From NCBI GenBank assembly GCA_900708905.1, contig CAADRB010000055.1:337067-401066 (forward strand): a stretch of DNA of 64,000 nucleotides, in the 5' to 3' direction. Under the pieces are notes generated by a model. That model was given only the letters and a program-made list of their open reading frames with translations, was not told where the DNA came from and searched no databases. This document shows positions 25,424-37,900 of this stretch, piece after piece; within the stretch, counting starts at the first letter, position 1; every line of letters starts with the position of its first letter. This DNA is from Hymenolepis diminuta. Its lineage: Eukaryota; Platyhelminthes; Cestoda; Cyclophyllidea; Hymenolepididae. The position numbers and the translations under genes were made by a program.

Positions 25424-26679
25424 TCAGTAGGGCCTCTCGTTGTTGAAATTGCCACTGTAATTTTTAAAATAGATTAGTAAGATGCTTAACGTAATTGGTT
25501 TGAATCACATCAATTTTGAAATTTATCTTGAATAACGTAAATTAACTTACGCTGTACCGTAATTACAAACGAGATTGACTAGTTTAAATCCTTTATAATC
25601 GCACATATTTATTCCACATCCCAAATCAGTAGTTTTTGCCCAAACAAGCTTAGGAAAAAACATTGTAGCACTTTAGATTTTCTATGCAATCAGAGTTGAA
25701 TAAAAGCCTGTCCGATTGCTCTTACCTGTGTGTAGTGGCCGCAAACCTTTCCATATGCACATTTATTCGCATAATAATTGAAGTTCACATGCTCATCGAA
25801 CCACTCTTTGATACCCCTGAAAATAAAAAATAACAGGACGGGGTTAAACGGTCACATAAGAACTCCTGCTTACTTCTGAACGTCACTGTTATAGGCAATA
25901 TTCTGTCCAACATATCTAAATTGTGAGGTTCTTCTGGCAGTCTTGGAGTCATGATCCGGTATACATTTATTCGCCCATTCCTGAGCCTTTTTTGCTAATT
26001 CAGAGTTCCATTTCTACAAAAAAAGATGGAGAGATAACCTCATTTCTTCTTATAATCCCATAGTACTGCCCCAGTCCAAATAGAACTTCTTCAATTCACA
26101 TTGAAGAGGAAGCTTCTCTGAAGATTAACTACAAATAAAACTCTTCCTGTTCTTATTAGTTAGTATTATTTACTGCGGTTGGTTACGTCTGTAACTGGGT
26201 GTTCACTAGTGAGCAGCGTCTAAGCTTTGTTGAATTTAGGCTAGCACAGTTATATCTTGTGAGAATGAACTTACTAAGTCATGGATGTTACTGCCAGCGG
26301 GTTGACCGCTGACTTTGCCTGTGGCCACTTGACGACGATATTCGTTGTGGAGATCCAATACTATTTGCATTGTACCATTGATTTTATCACCACCTCCAAC
26401 TGATACAACTTCATCTCCGCTGGCGTCACTATCACGGCCACTATCTTCTCGACCATCATGACTGATATCACGGCGGCCATTATCACTCCAACTATAGCGG
26501 TTACTATCACCCCAGATATCACCACCATAACTCCAAAAACCTTGACCACTATCAGGCCAACTTTGGTGTCCATAGCTGTACCGTGGATAAATATAGCGAC
26601 GATTATATTGTGCTTCGGAGAGCGTAACCGCCAACAAGATACCGGTGACCAGAGCGCTGATGGCGACGTAGGTATTCAT
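25424..26679 (-). CDS. Secreted CAP-domain (venom-allergen-like, SCP/TAPS) protein
   Basis: Five exons (26679-26275, 26013-25874, 25816-25726, 25648-25551, 25454-25424) give 254 residues. A signal peptide (MNTYVAISALVTGILLAV, cleavage likely after SEA) is followed by a Trp/Gly/Asp/Ser-rich spacer of about 85 residues. The CAP domain starts at LDLHNEYRRQVATG. Exon 2 holds KWNSELAKKAQEW and VGQNIAY, exon 3 ends with the signature VCGHYTQ, exon 4 has LVWAKTTDLGCG and LVCNYG, and exon 5 ends ERPY. Exon phases match the paralogue at 31185, as do exon lengths except for exons 1 and 3. Expected to be extracellular; CAP proteins of parasitic worms are often excretory-secretory products, but the molecular role is not known. 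GQN replaces the GEN seen in many CAP proteins. Confidence 0.93.
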
Positions 26680-26727
26680 TGCACACTTAGTTTGTGTTCC
26701 ATGTCTCGTTCACTTAGGTTCTACTCT

Positions 26728-26733
26728 CTTATA
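26728..26733 (-). promoter_or_regulatory. TATA box of minus-strand CAP gene
   Basis: TATAAG on the minus strand, 48 bp before the ATG at 26679. The flanking 150 bp upstream align with the promoters of the two plus-strand copies. Shared pieces include AAATGAGTTAA, GACTATAA and ACAATGAACC, so the three genes probably share regulation. Confidence 0.6.
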
Positions 26734-26879
26734 GTCAGAGGTAATTCCACTTCAGGAGATTTTGCCTGCTTTAACTCATTTTGTTGCAAATCAGGCATAT
26801 TTTTGTTTTGGTTCATTGTTTCTGCGTACATGGATAACCTTCACAATGTTCACACTCTCAATCCTGATTTAACTTGCTA

Positions 26880-28520
26880 GCCTTTGAAAAATGTAGTTTA
26901 AACATTACACATTGTTAAAATAAGATTATTTTTCTTTGATACTTCCTAGTACACAAGGCATTGATTAATCGACTTTGAGGGTGCATATAACTGAAAGAGA
27001 GTTATGTAAACCTTACAAATGTGTAAGAGTCACACGTGTTGAGTCGCCAAGACAAGTCCAACTTTAAATATTCCCTCTCTTTACTTATCTATCCTTCCCG
27101 CTTGTTTATTTAACTGCTGATTTTCAGTCAACTGCCAACACCCTCTCTTTTACCAGAAAGTTTATGGTAAAATTAAAAGAGGTTGGAGGTGTGCTAGTTC
27201 AACTAATTTCTGTTTTATTCATTAGAAACTTTTAACTCATGACTCCGTCACCCATATCATTACTCCTTGGTAATTCGAAAATTTTGATAAGTTATAATCA
27301 TGGGATTACACCTGAATTTGCAAGCTGAATGGGGGTTAGAAATTGAGGGCATTATGAAATCAGCATATCAAGAGTCTTACTTTAATTGAATTTTAGAGGC
27401 CTTTGATCTTTTCACTTCCTCAAAAGGAGGAGGATTTACTTTGTAACATCCCACTGTTCGTAATCCTAATATCTATGACTTGACCCCTGTTCTTCTGGGT
27501 GAGCTTACTTCCATGATATTCACAGCATGTTGACCATTTGATTCAATTGAGTGTCTGGTCATGACACTTTAATTAATTTGCATGTTCTTACAGCAAAGAG
27601 AACGCACTAAGCAAATCTCACTTATTCATTCATTCATTCATTGAAAACGATTAGGAGGGGTGACAAGATCCGAGCATGAAAAAAAACTAATCTAAAATCC
27701 CAATACAAGAGACACCATCTTTTTCACAGAACTGTATAAATTCTGATTAGAATAATGAAACTGTAGGGCTCTGCTTCCTATCACTTGTCTTATCAAATAT
27801 TGCTTAAATTATGCCCTTCTGCTTCTATTCTCATTTATAAATTTAGTGTTGACTCACTTTATGACCCTCAATTGTCGTGGATTATTAGCATTGGCAGTCC
27901 TCAGAGGTGAATTTGATATATGGATATGTTTCCATTTTACGTCTTTTGACTATTGCTCTATAGCAGGAATTTATCAAAAAACTTGACAAAGATGCTTCTT
28001 TCCAAGCTTTATTCACCGAGGTATTAGTTGAATAAACATCCTCACAGTAATGGGGAATTTCTACATATTTATGACGAAATAAATGTTGTAGATACACACA
28101 ATATGAATGTTATCCACCCAAGGGGAAGTATTTAATGAGATATTTTTCTCACATTAAAATATTACTTCCTCCTTGACAGCCAATAAGTGGTAATATTTTG
28201 ACGGATTTGAGAGATGGCCTCCATTTCTTGGAATGTAAATAATGCTCTCCAACTGATTTGTCTAAAATATGGGAAAATGGTAACTAATTTGAGAATTCTA
28301 TTGTTGGGATTAAGAAAAAAGCTACTGGTTGACAGACATCTAACACTAGTTCCAGACCAGAAGACCAAGAGCTGTTTTGGCCAAAATGTAGTGACCAAGC
28401 CACAATGTGGAACAGGTGTATGGTGAGCATTATCTCTGTTTATATGAGTCACTAAGGTAAGGACGCGAGTGAAATATGAGTGCAGATGAACTTTCAAATG
28501 AAACGGAACAGTTATGGAAA
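26880..28520. other. Intergenic region with a CATT microsatellite
   Basis: No gene is recognised. A short (CATT)n run lies at 27625-27642. Open frames at 27885-28097 (-) and 28162-28497 (-) have no secure family features. The second lies next to a Gypsy-like relic and may be decayed element sequence. Confidence 0.4.
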
Positions 28521-28536
28521 AAGGAGAATCAATGAA

Positions 28537-28690
28537 CTGGTCCAGATATGACAGGTAGAGGTTTTTGTCATAGGGACTGTGGACGAGAAAATGTGGCTTC
28601 GTGGACGAGAAACCGATGTATTGTCATAGAGGATGCGAATAACGAGTAATTTTGAGAATGCATAGAGGGTTATCTTTTAATATTCTCCAA
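28537..28690 (-). mobile_element. Diverged remnant related to the Gypsy element at 1660-1810
   Basis: Bases 28620-28680 align with 1748-1807 at about 80% by eye, sharing for example AATGCATAGAG and GTTATC. Weaker similarity extends left to 28537, against 1675. The orientation is the same. It appears to be an old copy of the same element family, keeping only the region just upstream of the reverse transcriptase. Confidence 0.6.
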
Positions 28691-28699
28691 GTGAATATT

Positions 28700-30928
28700 T
28701 CAGAAAACAAAATGGATAAATGAAGGGATTGAACAATATCCACTTCAGATGCCTTCCTATTACAAAAATTTGTTTAACTTCCCTTTTTATTAGGCAAGTA
28801 ATTTCGATTGGCTTATCTTAATACTTACCTTCGTTCAACAATTTGTCCTTTCTTCTCAGAGTAAACTAAAATCGTTCAATTCCATCTTTGCTCTAATTCC
28901 GTTCTAATTTGAAACCTTCTCGTTTATTCAAACTGTCTCAAACGTTCATAATCTTGGTTTTCTGTTCTCTTCAGTAATACTTCTCTCTTGGAAAGACTCA
29001 CTTTTATCTATCACCATATGCTATATCTGTCATCCATTTGAGATGTTTGTCTGCATTTTTACAAAAAATTGTGGATTTACTAGTTGGGTCATTCAAATTA
29101 ATCGACGATGACCCTTACTTTGCCGTAGTTAAGAGGAAAACTTCATTTTCGGTTCATTATCATCACACTGAAAATCACTGAAAATCCTTATGATATTTTG
29201 AATATATATTATTTCAGTATAAAACCCATTTGAGTTTGTTGATTTGAGATAAATTAAGAGCACTTGTACTAGCTGCATATCTTACCTTAGACCAACTGAC
29301 CGCTCGGTAACTCTCAAGTTGGCGGATTTTTTTACACCCTAATAAATTTTAACATAAAGGATAAGTTTACACAGAAATATATAGTCCGAAATTTGTCAGT
29401 TACTTTCTAATTCCATTCTAAAATATCGGATAGAATGTCGCGCACTTACTGCAATGCCGAATGAGAAAATTGAAAAAAAGAAAGCGGAAATTAAGTACAC
29501 GATCTTTAACCGTCTTCATGAAGTCAGAAAATTCCATTCCAATCTTTGAATAACTATACTACCAAAGAGGATATCAGAATCATTGTATTGTAGCAGTGCT
29601 TGCTAAAATGGTGAGGAGGCGATTGAAGACCGAAACTAACTGTAAGTTAACAAAGGATATTTTTATTTTCGCCCAGATATGCAGCAGTCAACCGTCCTAG
29701 AGTTAGCTAAGTCGAATTAATGACAGGTAGAGGTTATAAGAAAATATCGGGTAAAACACAGAGGATCAAACAAGAGGTCAAGTAAATAGTAGAATGACAT
29801 CTATCATTACTAAGAAATGGCATTCATCGTCCAGCTACATTGGACCAATTCAGAAAGCCACTGCGGAAGTGGCACGAGAATAAATGCTTGAAAGAAAGTG
29901 GTACATTTTCTAATATCCTATTTGAATGCTCACTAAGCTTTAATTCAGATCCAAATGCAGTTCAGTCAATTAATTATACACATACTAATATTCCGAGACT
30001 GTTTGATGCATGTACTCTACTCAAAATTATTTCAAAAATTTCTCTTTGTCCAAATAACTTCTTTTCATTTAGGTTTTGCTTGACTTTAGACCCACGGTTA
30101 TAAAAGGATTTCTTCAATCATGACTATTTTTATTCGATGATAATTTTTGAATTTAAGCAATTATAATAAATTTGAAATATTTGTTAATATTTACAATTTA
30201 AAATTAAAGGTGTTTTCGCCCTCATTTAAGCATTAATTATAATCCGTATTGAATTAGCCTTTCCTTAAATTAAAAATTACGCAAAATAGTAGAACCTATA
30301 TCAATTAATCACGGCGTAATTACATTTAAGAAAATTGGAATAATTACAATAGCTACGTAAAATATAGAATATGAGGCATTCTGAAATGTTGACGCATTAG
30401 CCGATGGTGATTTTCGCTGACTGCTGATCGATGAACAAAGATCGCACACTCTATCAACTCCATCATTGATTTCAATTTTTTCTGTCTAACGGAATTCCGA
30501 TTCCACTCGCTTTGCGCAGACACCAGTTCATTAATGTTTAAATTTCTCGCTTCCTTTTCTACTCCATCCTATCACACTCATTCACAGTTGTTTAATGTAC
30601 ACTCTTTTAATGTTTAATGTAAAGAGTTAATGTTTAATGTTAACTCTTTTGGAAAAGGCTGCTGTATTCTGTTATTAAAGAGATAATTGTGTCAAAAAGT
30701 GGACTTGAAAGCACTATAAAAGTGTAGAATAGTGTTATTTTACCGAATTTATTACCATCCAACAAAAGATTAACATAAGATTTACTCGACAGTTCAGTGA
30801 GGAAACTCACCACTGGAGTCAATTTCATCTTCTACTAAATCATTACATTATACGCATTAAAATTAAATGTTCGAATAATTAACCTTTAAGTAGTGGGCAC
30901 TTGTCTCTGATATTTATCGGAGCCAAAT
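28700..30928. other. Intergenic region before the intact plus-strand CAP gene
   Basis: No gene is supported. An open frame at 29840-30103 has no recognisable domain. A small cluster of TTTAATGT repeats lies near 30590-30650. Confidence 0.4.
30589..30650. repeat. Short TTTAATGT repeat cluster
   Basis: Four copies of TTTAATGT occur within 50 bp, interleaved with ACTCTTTT and its partial inverse AAAGAGT. It is a local simple-sequence cluster of unknown meaning. Confidence 0.7.
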
Positions 30929-31260
30929 CCCCTATTTGAAGAGATAAATTGGTTACATATACATAGGATTATTTTAAGCTAGGTTTGCTCTAAATTTAAA
31001 GTAAACTTAAATCTTTCAGTTTAATTCAAGCTACTAGAGTGCAAAACAATGAACCGAAATAGAAAAATCATTGACTTGTGATAAAATGAGTTAAGTCTTG
31101 CAAATGCCCTTAAAGTTTAGGCTTCTATGACTATAAAATGGGCGAATCCGTGTGAAGGAGCATAGAACGTAAAGTAACAAGAGAATGAAGACTTATATTT
31201 TCATCAGTGCTCTAGCGATCGGTATCCTGCTGACCGCTTCAACAGCACACAGCAAAAGGT
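30929..31260 (+). repeat. 332-bp perfect duplicate, copy 2 (promoter plus signal-peptide DNA)
   Basis: Identical by eye to 12995-13326. It holds the TATA box, the 5' UTR and the first 76 nt of the intact gene's coding sequence. Confidence 0.92.
31132..31138 (+). promoter_or_regulatory. TATA box of intact plus-strand CAP gene
   Basis: TATAAAA 46 bp before the start codon. Its position is conserved in all three promoters of the cluster, which supports function. Confidence 0.7.
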
Positions 31261-32261
31261 GTTGCTGCAGGAAACATCAGGAAGATTATAATGCTGAAAT
31301 TGAAAGTAGATTTGGTGGTGGAGACTGGGAAAATGGCCAAAGTTGGCCAAATAACGGACGTTGGGAAAATGTCGAAACTTGGCAAAATACCGAATCTTGG
31401 CAAGGCGATGATTCCGATAATCAGGAGAGTGGGGATAGCGAATATGGAGGCGGTGACGGAAATCTATCTCCTCAAATGAAAAAAGTATTGGATATGCACA
31501 ACGAGCTTCGTCGTAAAGTTGCTCGTGGCCAACTCCCTGGTCAACCTCCCAGTAATAAACTTAAAGACCTTGTTAGTTCGTTCACCTTTTCATTTCTAAA
31601 AACAGTTTATGTTGCAGTGACCCGACACACTCTCATCTCTGTTTTTTTCAGAAATGGAACCCTGAGTTGGCCAGAATGGCTCAAGCGTTCACAGATACAT
31701 GTAGGATCGGTCATAACTCCTATGAGGAGAGAAAAACAAAAACTTTCCAAATGGTTGGACAAAATTATGCTACCTACTCAACCATTGATAAGTAAGAAAG
31801 TGGTGTTTAAAGCTAGTTGCAGCACTTGTATTTTGTAGCAACACTATGCTAAAATGTTATTTTGTCTATTTTAGGTGTGTGAATTCATGGATCGACGAAT
31901 ACAAGGACTACAACTACAACTTTAACAATTGTTCTTCAGTATGCGGTCACTACACTCAGGTTAGAACATTTTGACAGGTCAAGTATTTAACAGATACCTA
32001 CCATACTGAATCTAATTTGTGATTTGTTTTTCTCCCTGTAGATGGTTTGGGCGAGCACAACTGATTTAGGATGTGGTTTGAGCCAGTGCTATTACTTGGG
32101 AAATAAGCAAAACTTCCTCGTTTGCCATTACGGTCCATCGTATGTTTACTTTATTATTTTTATCTTAATGTATTTGAGAACATCAGTGTAATACACTTTG
32201 CCAACTCATTCAACATATATTTCTATTCAGTGGTAACTACGAAGATGAAAGGCCTTACTAA
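31185..32261 (+). CDS. Secreted CAP-domain (venom-allergen-like, SCP/TAPS) protein with Trp-hexad spacer
   Basis: Five exons (31185-31571, 31652-31791, 31875-31959, 32042-32139, 32231-32261) give 246 residues. A signal peptide (1-23, cleavage likely after AHS) is followed by KRCCCRK and an acidic spacer with Trp at 48, 54, 60, 66 and 72. The CAP domain runs from about residue 100: MHNELRRKVARG (His105), exon 2 KWNPELARMAQAFTDTC with VGQNYA, exon 3 CSSVCGHYTQ (ending at 204), exon 4 MVWASTTDLGCG and FLVCHYGPS, exon 5 GNYEDERPY. Many Cys in the domain suit disulphide bonding in a secreted protein. Phases equal those of the minus-strand paralogue. An AATAAA lies at 32340. The ligand or partner is unknown. 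Confidence 0.95.
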
Positions 32262-34976
32262 GCTGCCGAATACTAAACCTCAATTACTTCTTGACGAAAT
32301 TCGATTTAAAGACAATGGTAAATTTCATTTAAGCTTCCGAATAAAGAAATAGTTGTACAATACATTATGGTGTTCTTTTACATATTTCAAAGAATGGCAA
32401 ATGGATAATAATTTAAGTTTACTTCCTAAGGATTTTATATATTATAGTCATTGAAATTTGGTTTTCTTAATGGCACCAGAGAGAGACTTTTTTTTTGAAA
32501 ACCGAAGCCTTATTTCAACTGAGATACATGAACGTGAACGATCCAAGAATCAAATCAACTGGATTTTTTAATTTTACATTCAGTAATATTAATATTTAGT
32601 GTCTACAGATTTAAAATTAGCATAAACATTCTTCTGTAGCATTTTGAATGAGAATGCATGCGTGTTTTAACAGACGTCATTATGTATTTATTTAAAAACA
32701 TGAAATCGCCGGTCAAGGGAAAATCGACGATAGAACAGCCAGTCAGGGAGTTCTAGGGCCGTTTTTCCCCGCTTGTCTCTTACACAATCAAATTTTTTAC
32801 TATACTTTCACTACTTGAAAGAAGAAAACGTTCTGAAACCCTTGCTCTTTAGTAATTTGTTCATTATGTTAACTTCATCAGCAAAATTGAATTAACGATA
32901 TATAAATGGTTACAATCTGCTCTTCTCTGTAGGATACCGTAACCGACTCCTAGATTCCCTAAGACATTGTACTAATTACAAATACGACCGATCAACATCA
33001 CAATACACGACCCAAGCCACTACATCAAAATAATACGATTTCGTATCGATAGGTTGATTTATATTATGCGCCATCTACAACCGTAATGTAAATAAATTCG
33101 TTTAAATACAAGGGAATTAAAAAAGCCGGAATTAAAAGGTGGAAAACAAAGGATCTTTTATGTAAGAATTACTTTGGGGAAAATTTTATTTTCTTCTCTG
33201 TAGCATAAATAATCCCAACACTGTCAATTGGAAAAATGAAATCTATTAACACCGTATGCAAAATATTCGAGTATTTCTCGTAATATAAATCTTAATAACA
33301 CCCCCAAGGCTAAAACATTCACTTCCCGTATATTTATTATGTAATTTTATATAATCCTCCCTTTTCACTAATATATTTTGCGTTTTTTAGATCCATCATA
33401 AATATTCTAGAGTATTTCCTTTAATTCAACTAGATCCTTGCTGTAAAAATGGATTATTAATAATTTGCATCACAAGAAGACAATACATTTGAACGCATAA
33501 TCATTATATTTTAGCCATTCACCACCTTTTTTTTGGAAAACCAGCATTTTTGTCACTTTTAATAATCATTGTGTGTCTTCTTAAACTTACAGTGATTGAA
33601 CATACGGATAGTGATTTCTTCAAATATTTTCTTTTTGTCGGGGATTTTAAATTATGCAGTAAAAATTTGATTATTGAATCTTATTCCTAATTCGTGGATA
33701 TCATTCAGAAGCACGGGATTTCCAAAGAGATCAGCTATCCAAATAACTTTGACAACTCAAAGTAATACAGGGACGTCTAATAAGGAAGAAGCGTTCCCCG
33801 GTCAAATAATCGCACATTTAAACTAATGCACATAAAAGCCTCATTAATATTATCTTCAAGAGTAATTTTATAATGTTTGTGCAAGTATCTGAATTTTAAT
33901 CAGAGCTAATCAACTAGAGTACAATTTACTCTTAGCCACAGTGATGTCTCTGAAATTTTTTAAGACCTCTCACAACGATAAAACACATTGCACTGCTTTT
34001 TTTCTTGATTAATAATTTAAAATGAGTGGATATTTTTAGGTAAAGGACCGTTACTTTAAACGTTTTATAAATAAGCTTGTAATTTGAGACATCAGATCGT
34101 GCTCATTTGTGTCAAAAATATAAGTTGAAAGTCAATGTTTAAAAAATATTTAATTAATATCTCTTCTAATTCTAATTGGCGGAATGCAGCCACATAAATG
34201 ACTAAGAAGGTAATATTATTTTACGAGGATTATATTCTTTATATATATTCGGCAAATTATTTATAGGCGCTTGACCCGGAATTAGACGATGTAGCCAAGC
34301 ATATCATTATCAAATTGTTATACGTTTTCATTAAACAATAGCCAAATAGTAAAAAATGCATCAAAAAACTATTTAAAAGTGATTATTTAAAAGGTATAGC
34401 CGTGTCTGATGGTTCCATACCGAAATGAAATCGTATTTGATCAAATCTATCTTTCTATAAATCCTGATATGGTATTCATGTCCAAATTTTGTAGTAAATG
34501 AATGAATACCACAGTAACATCTGATTATTTACATATTTTTGATCAAAATATTTCACCATTTACAACCAATAGAAATAAAATTGGCGAAATGAATAATATT
34601 AATTTAAAACGAACACGATTCATAAATTCCATACCTTTAGAAAATGTAATGAAATTCATAAGTTCGATTGATTTTTATAATGAGAGGTTTAGTTTTTAAT
34701 TTAGAAGGACTAATAATCTTTATTTATTTTAGCGTAAGAAAATCCGACATTGAATTGAATGCATTTGTACCATTAGGAGCAAAAAATTCTTATATCATTT
34801 TTGATTCATTAATTTTAGTCATTTAAATTAAATGAAGTTCATCTACTAAGAATTTAATTAATGGCGACAGTTATATACTTACATAAACCAGCGACGTATT
34901 TTGTACATTTGAGGGTCGCATGTGTCACTACACCTTGCCGGATTTCAAATTCAATCAATTTTTTACAACCATATAA
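32262..34976. other. Intergenic region between CAP cluster and phosphatase gene
   Basis: AT-rich. I see no gene or RNA. The segment around 32485-32525 resembles the DNA just after the truncated CAP pseudogene (about 13805-13845), marking the right edge of the deletion in that copy. The open frame 34502-34699 is not recognised. Confidence 0.5.
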
Positions 34977-37900
34977 ATGACAGCGAATTCAACCACTACG
35001 TTATTATTGGAACTCAAAAATACAATTTTTCCAGATGCAGCACCTAATGTAGGTTCATCTGTACGATTGAGATCTAAACCGGTAATGGGGAAAGTGAGGA
35101 AAGTTCATGCTCCCGCATATATGCTGGCTAATATTTCCAGAAGTCTTTGTTCCAAGTATGATTATTCTATAATATTTACGGTTCTCTAGTATCCAGGAAA
35201 ATGCTTTGATTACTCAGCTTTTGGGTAAAATCAGAAGTAATATGTCTCCACCCTTAGAATTTATATCGGAACGTAAGTTGGAATGAAATTACCAGTGGCA
35301 TAATATGTTGCAATATTACCTCTCGTTATCTCTTCATGTTTTCAGGCTCTAATTATTGCTCATTTGATGACCTCCAGCGTCGAGGAATGGACAGTTTAAA
35401 GCAGGCACTCTTAAAAACCATTAATGAATCTCAAAATAAAAGTGACTTCTTTCACTGTAGCATTCCTTCACGTGTACAGCAGATTTCCGTCTCTTCGGTT
35501 GTAAATAAGCGCAGAAGACAGGAAGATCGGTGGTTCTTTGATCCGGATCTAATAGCCTATGCTCCAGTTGATGAGGTAAATTGCTTTCGTACTTTTTTCT
35601 GAAATGTTATTTATTTTCATTTATCCAGCAAGCATATTTGGTGACCTATCTATGGTGATATCTATGCAGTAGCGATCACTATATCTTACATTCCCTACTA
35701 CACATCAGATTATAAATTGTTGTTTCGTTTCCTTCTGTCGTTGTGACTGGGCCTTATTTTCGTTTCAAGATTGTGCTTTCATTGTTTTTGGTCATATTTC
35801 CAATTTTGGATATTGACGGGGATGTAAACTTTCAATATTTTAGCTAGTTTATTGTTAGTAAGAATAGGCATTTATTGTTGTCATTCTTTGAATGTGCTCT
35901 CTTCGTTATTATTTATGTACGTGACCCTTTGTGTTTTTGTACAGCCATTGATGTGATCCTTTCGTTTTATATAGTGAGGGTGATGTAAAAAGTGCTCTTG
36001 TGTAATTCTTTTAATTTGGGATTATGTTCCGATTACTCCTCTGTGAAAATAGTTTTTTTTAATCTTTACGGTTTTCTCATGTAATTTTGTACTTTGTTTA
36101 AGCTCGAAGGAAATAGTTCGTTTGATGAGTACATGTTGTTTTGGAAGGAGGGGTCTGGGCAATTTCACAACTGTTTGCAAATATAGCTATTTAAGCTTAC
36201 TTTAAAGTGAAATTGTCATTGTCGTAGCGGTGGATTTGATTGAAAAGTATTGTTTATTACAATATTTTTTAAAATAGTTCCCTGATCTTATTTTTTGTGC
36301 TTAATCGTTTTAACTATATCCAACGGTTGCAAATCCAAAATGGTTTAAATGTTAGCCTAGAACGCTTAATGTGATACCACGATACTTTATTTCTTTATTT
36401 ATATTGATAAATTCAGGGCTAAGATAAGTTAAACTATTACATCTGTCTGATTGGAAAAAAAGAATAACTTTTTTCAGTGCTGTTTAATTTTTTAGATAGA
36501 GACATTCGAACATTTCATTTAGTCCATTGGTCATAGTCCAAAACAGTAATTTCTAACAAATTATGCCCTTAATATAAACAAATGACCTAGGAAGTTCTCA
36601 ATGTGGAGATTTCTATCATGAAAGTAAGGATTTCTCTTGAGTTAAATTTTTAGGCTTTGGTTTTTATTTAGGAACATTGAAATCTGGGAAATCATATGAC
36701 ATGTCATTTCCCATTATATAATGCTTGCATTTTCTTAGTCATACCCTTCACAAATTAGTTCCAACATGTTTATTGGCAGAAAATGGTATATATCCGAAAC
36801 TGCGCAAGCTTAGACGTTTGGTTGGTGCTATTTTTTACATAATCTTAGCTAAATAGTGATTCCAAATGGAATTTGCAATAAATTATTATCAAAATTTATT
36901 GTTTAGTATTCCTTATAAATTTAATGGCGTTTTGTTTAGTTTATCGATTATTCCATAAATTTTAATTGCTTTCTATTTGTTTAAGAACATTTTTTGTTAT
37001 TCTCGCTAAATTTCCTAGATCCATCGAGGAGTATTTTCTTATGCCTACCCACGGGGAGGAGGGCGGAACCTAATAGCCTCTGAATAGTTACACCGCCCAT
37101 CTTATTAGTTAGTGTTGTTAGTCGTTGGTCTCGTGATCTCTAACGTGCCAGACGTACACATTGTCCGCTAAGTTACCAGTTTAGTAACCGTTCTCATCTT
37201 AAATTACATGATATTCTTCTCCATTCACTTTTTACATTATTTTTGCTATCTCTGGCTATATTAATTGTAATGTTAGACCCGTCAGGTCAAAACGGTAATT
37301 TAGTTAAATCAAGCACATCGTACGCATGCACACCTCCCCTTCTCTCATTATTTTATACTACCTTTGACCAATTTCGCAGTTTTTACCTCTTCAATTAAAT
37401 GTAAATGAAGGAATGCATTCATTGTTAATCGAATCAAGAAGCTCTTAGTCTGCCACCCTTGATAAAGGTTGCTTGAATTCAATTAGCCAAAATTAATTAA
37501 TTGTAACTACGTTAGGGTGGGGGAGATAGGATTCGCTGAGTCACGTACTCCTACATCATCTTATGGTTTCACTGCTGATAAAAATGCTATTACGCATCAG
37601 ATCTCACCATTACTTGTTTAATCATCCTCACTGCGAAATGAACGACGTATTGGATATGAATGTGTTGATTAATATATCCTTCTTTCAATCCCACTCTTTT
37701 AATTCTGTCTGCTTCTTCGTGTAGGGATTAGAACCTCAATAAGGATTATTTCCGTGTGCGTACACTATGTGGCTTACGCACAGGTTTATGGAATGAAGGT
37801 GCAAGCAGATGTGTCGGTGTGTTGTAAACGTGTTTATGTGCATGCGGGTATGCGGTTTTCTAACTAGCTAGTGCGCAATCAATGACATTCTATTGTTGCT

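Noticed and set aside
28162..28497. Minus-strand 111-residue frame that vaguely recalls an aspartic-protease active site
   Set aside because: The DTGA motif is not present, only WSGTS, and the order relative to the nearby pol-linker remnant would be wrong for a Gypsy element.
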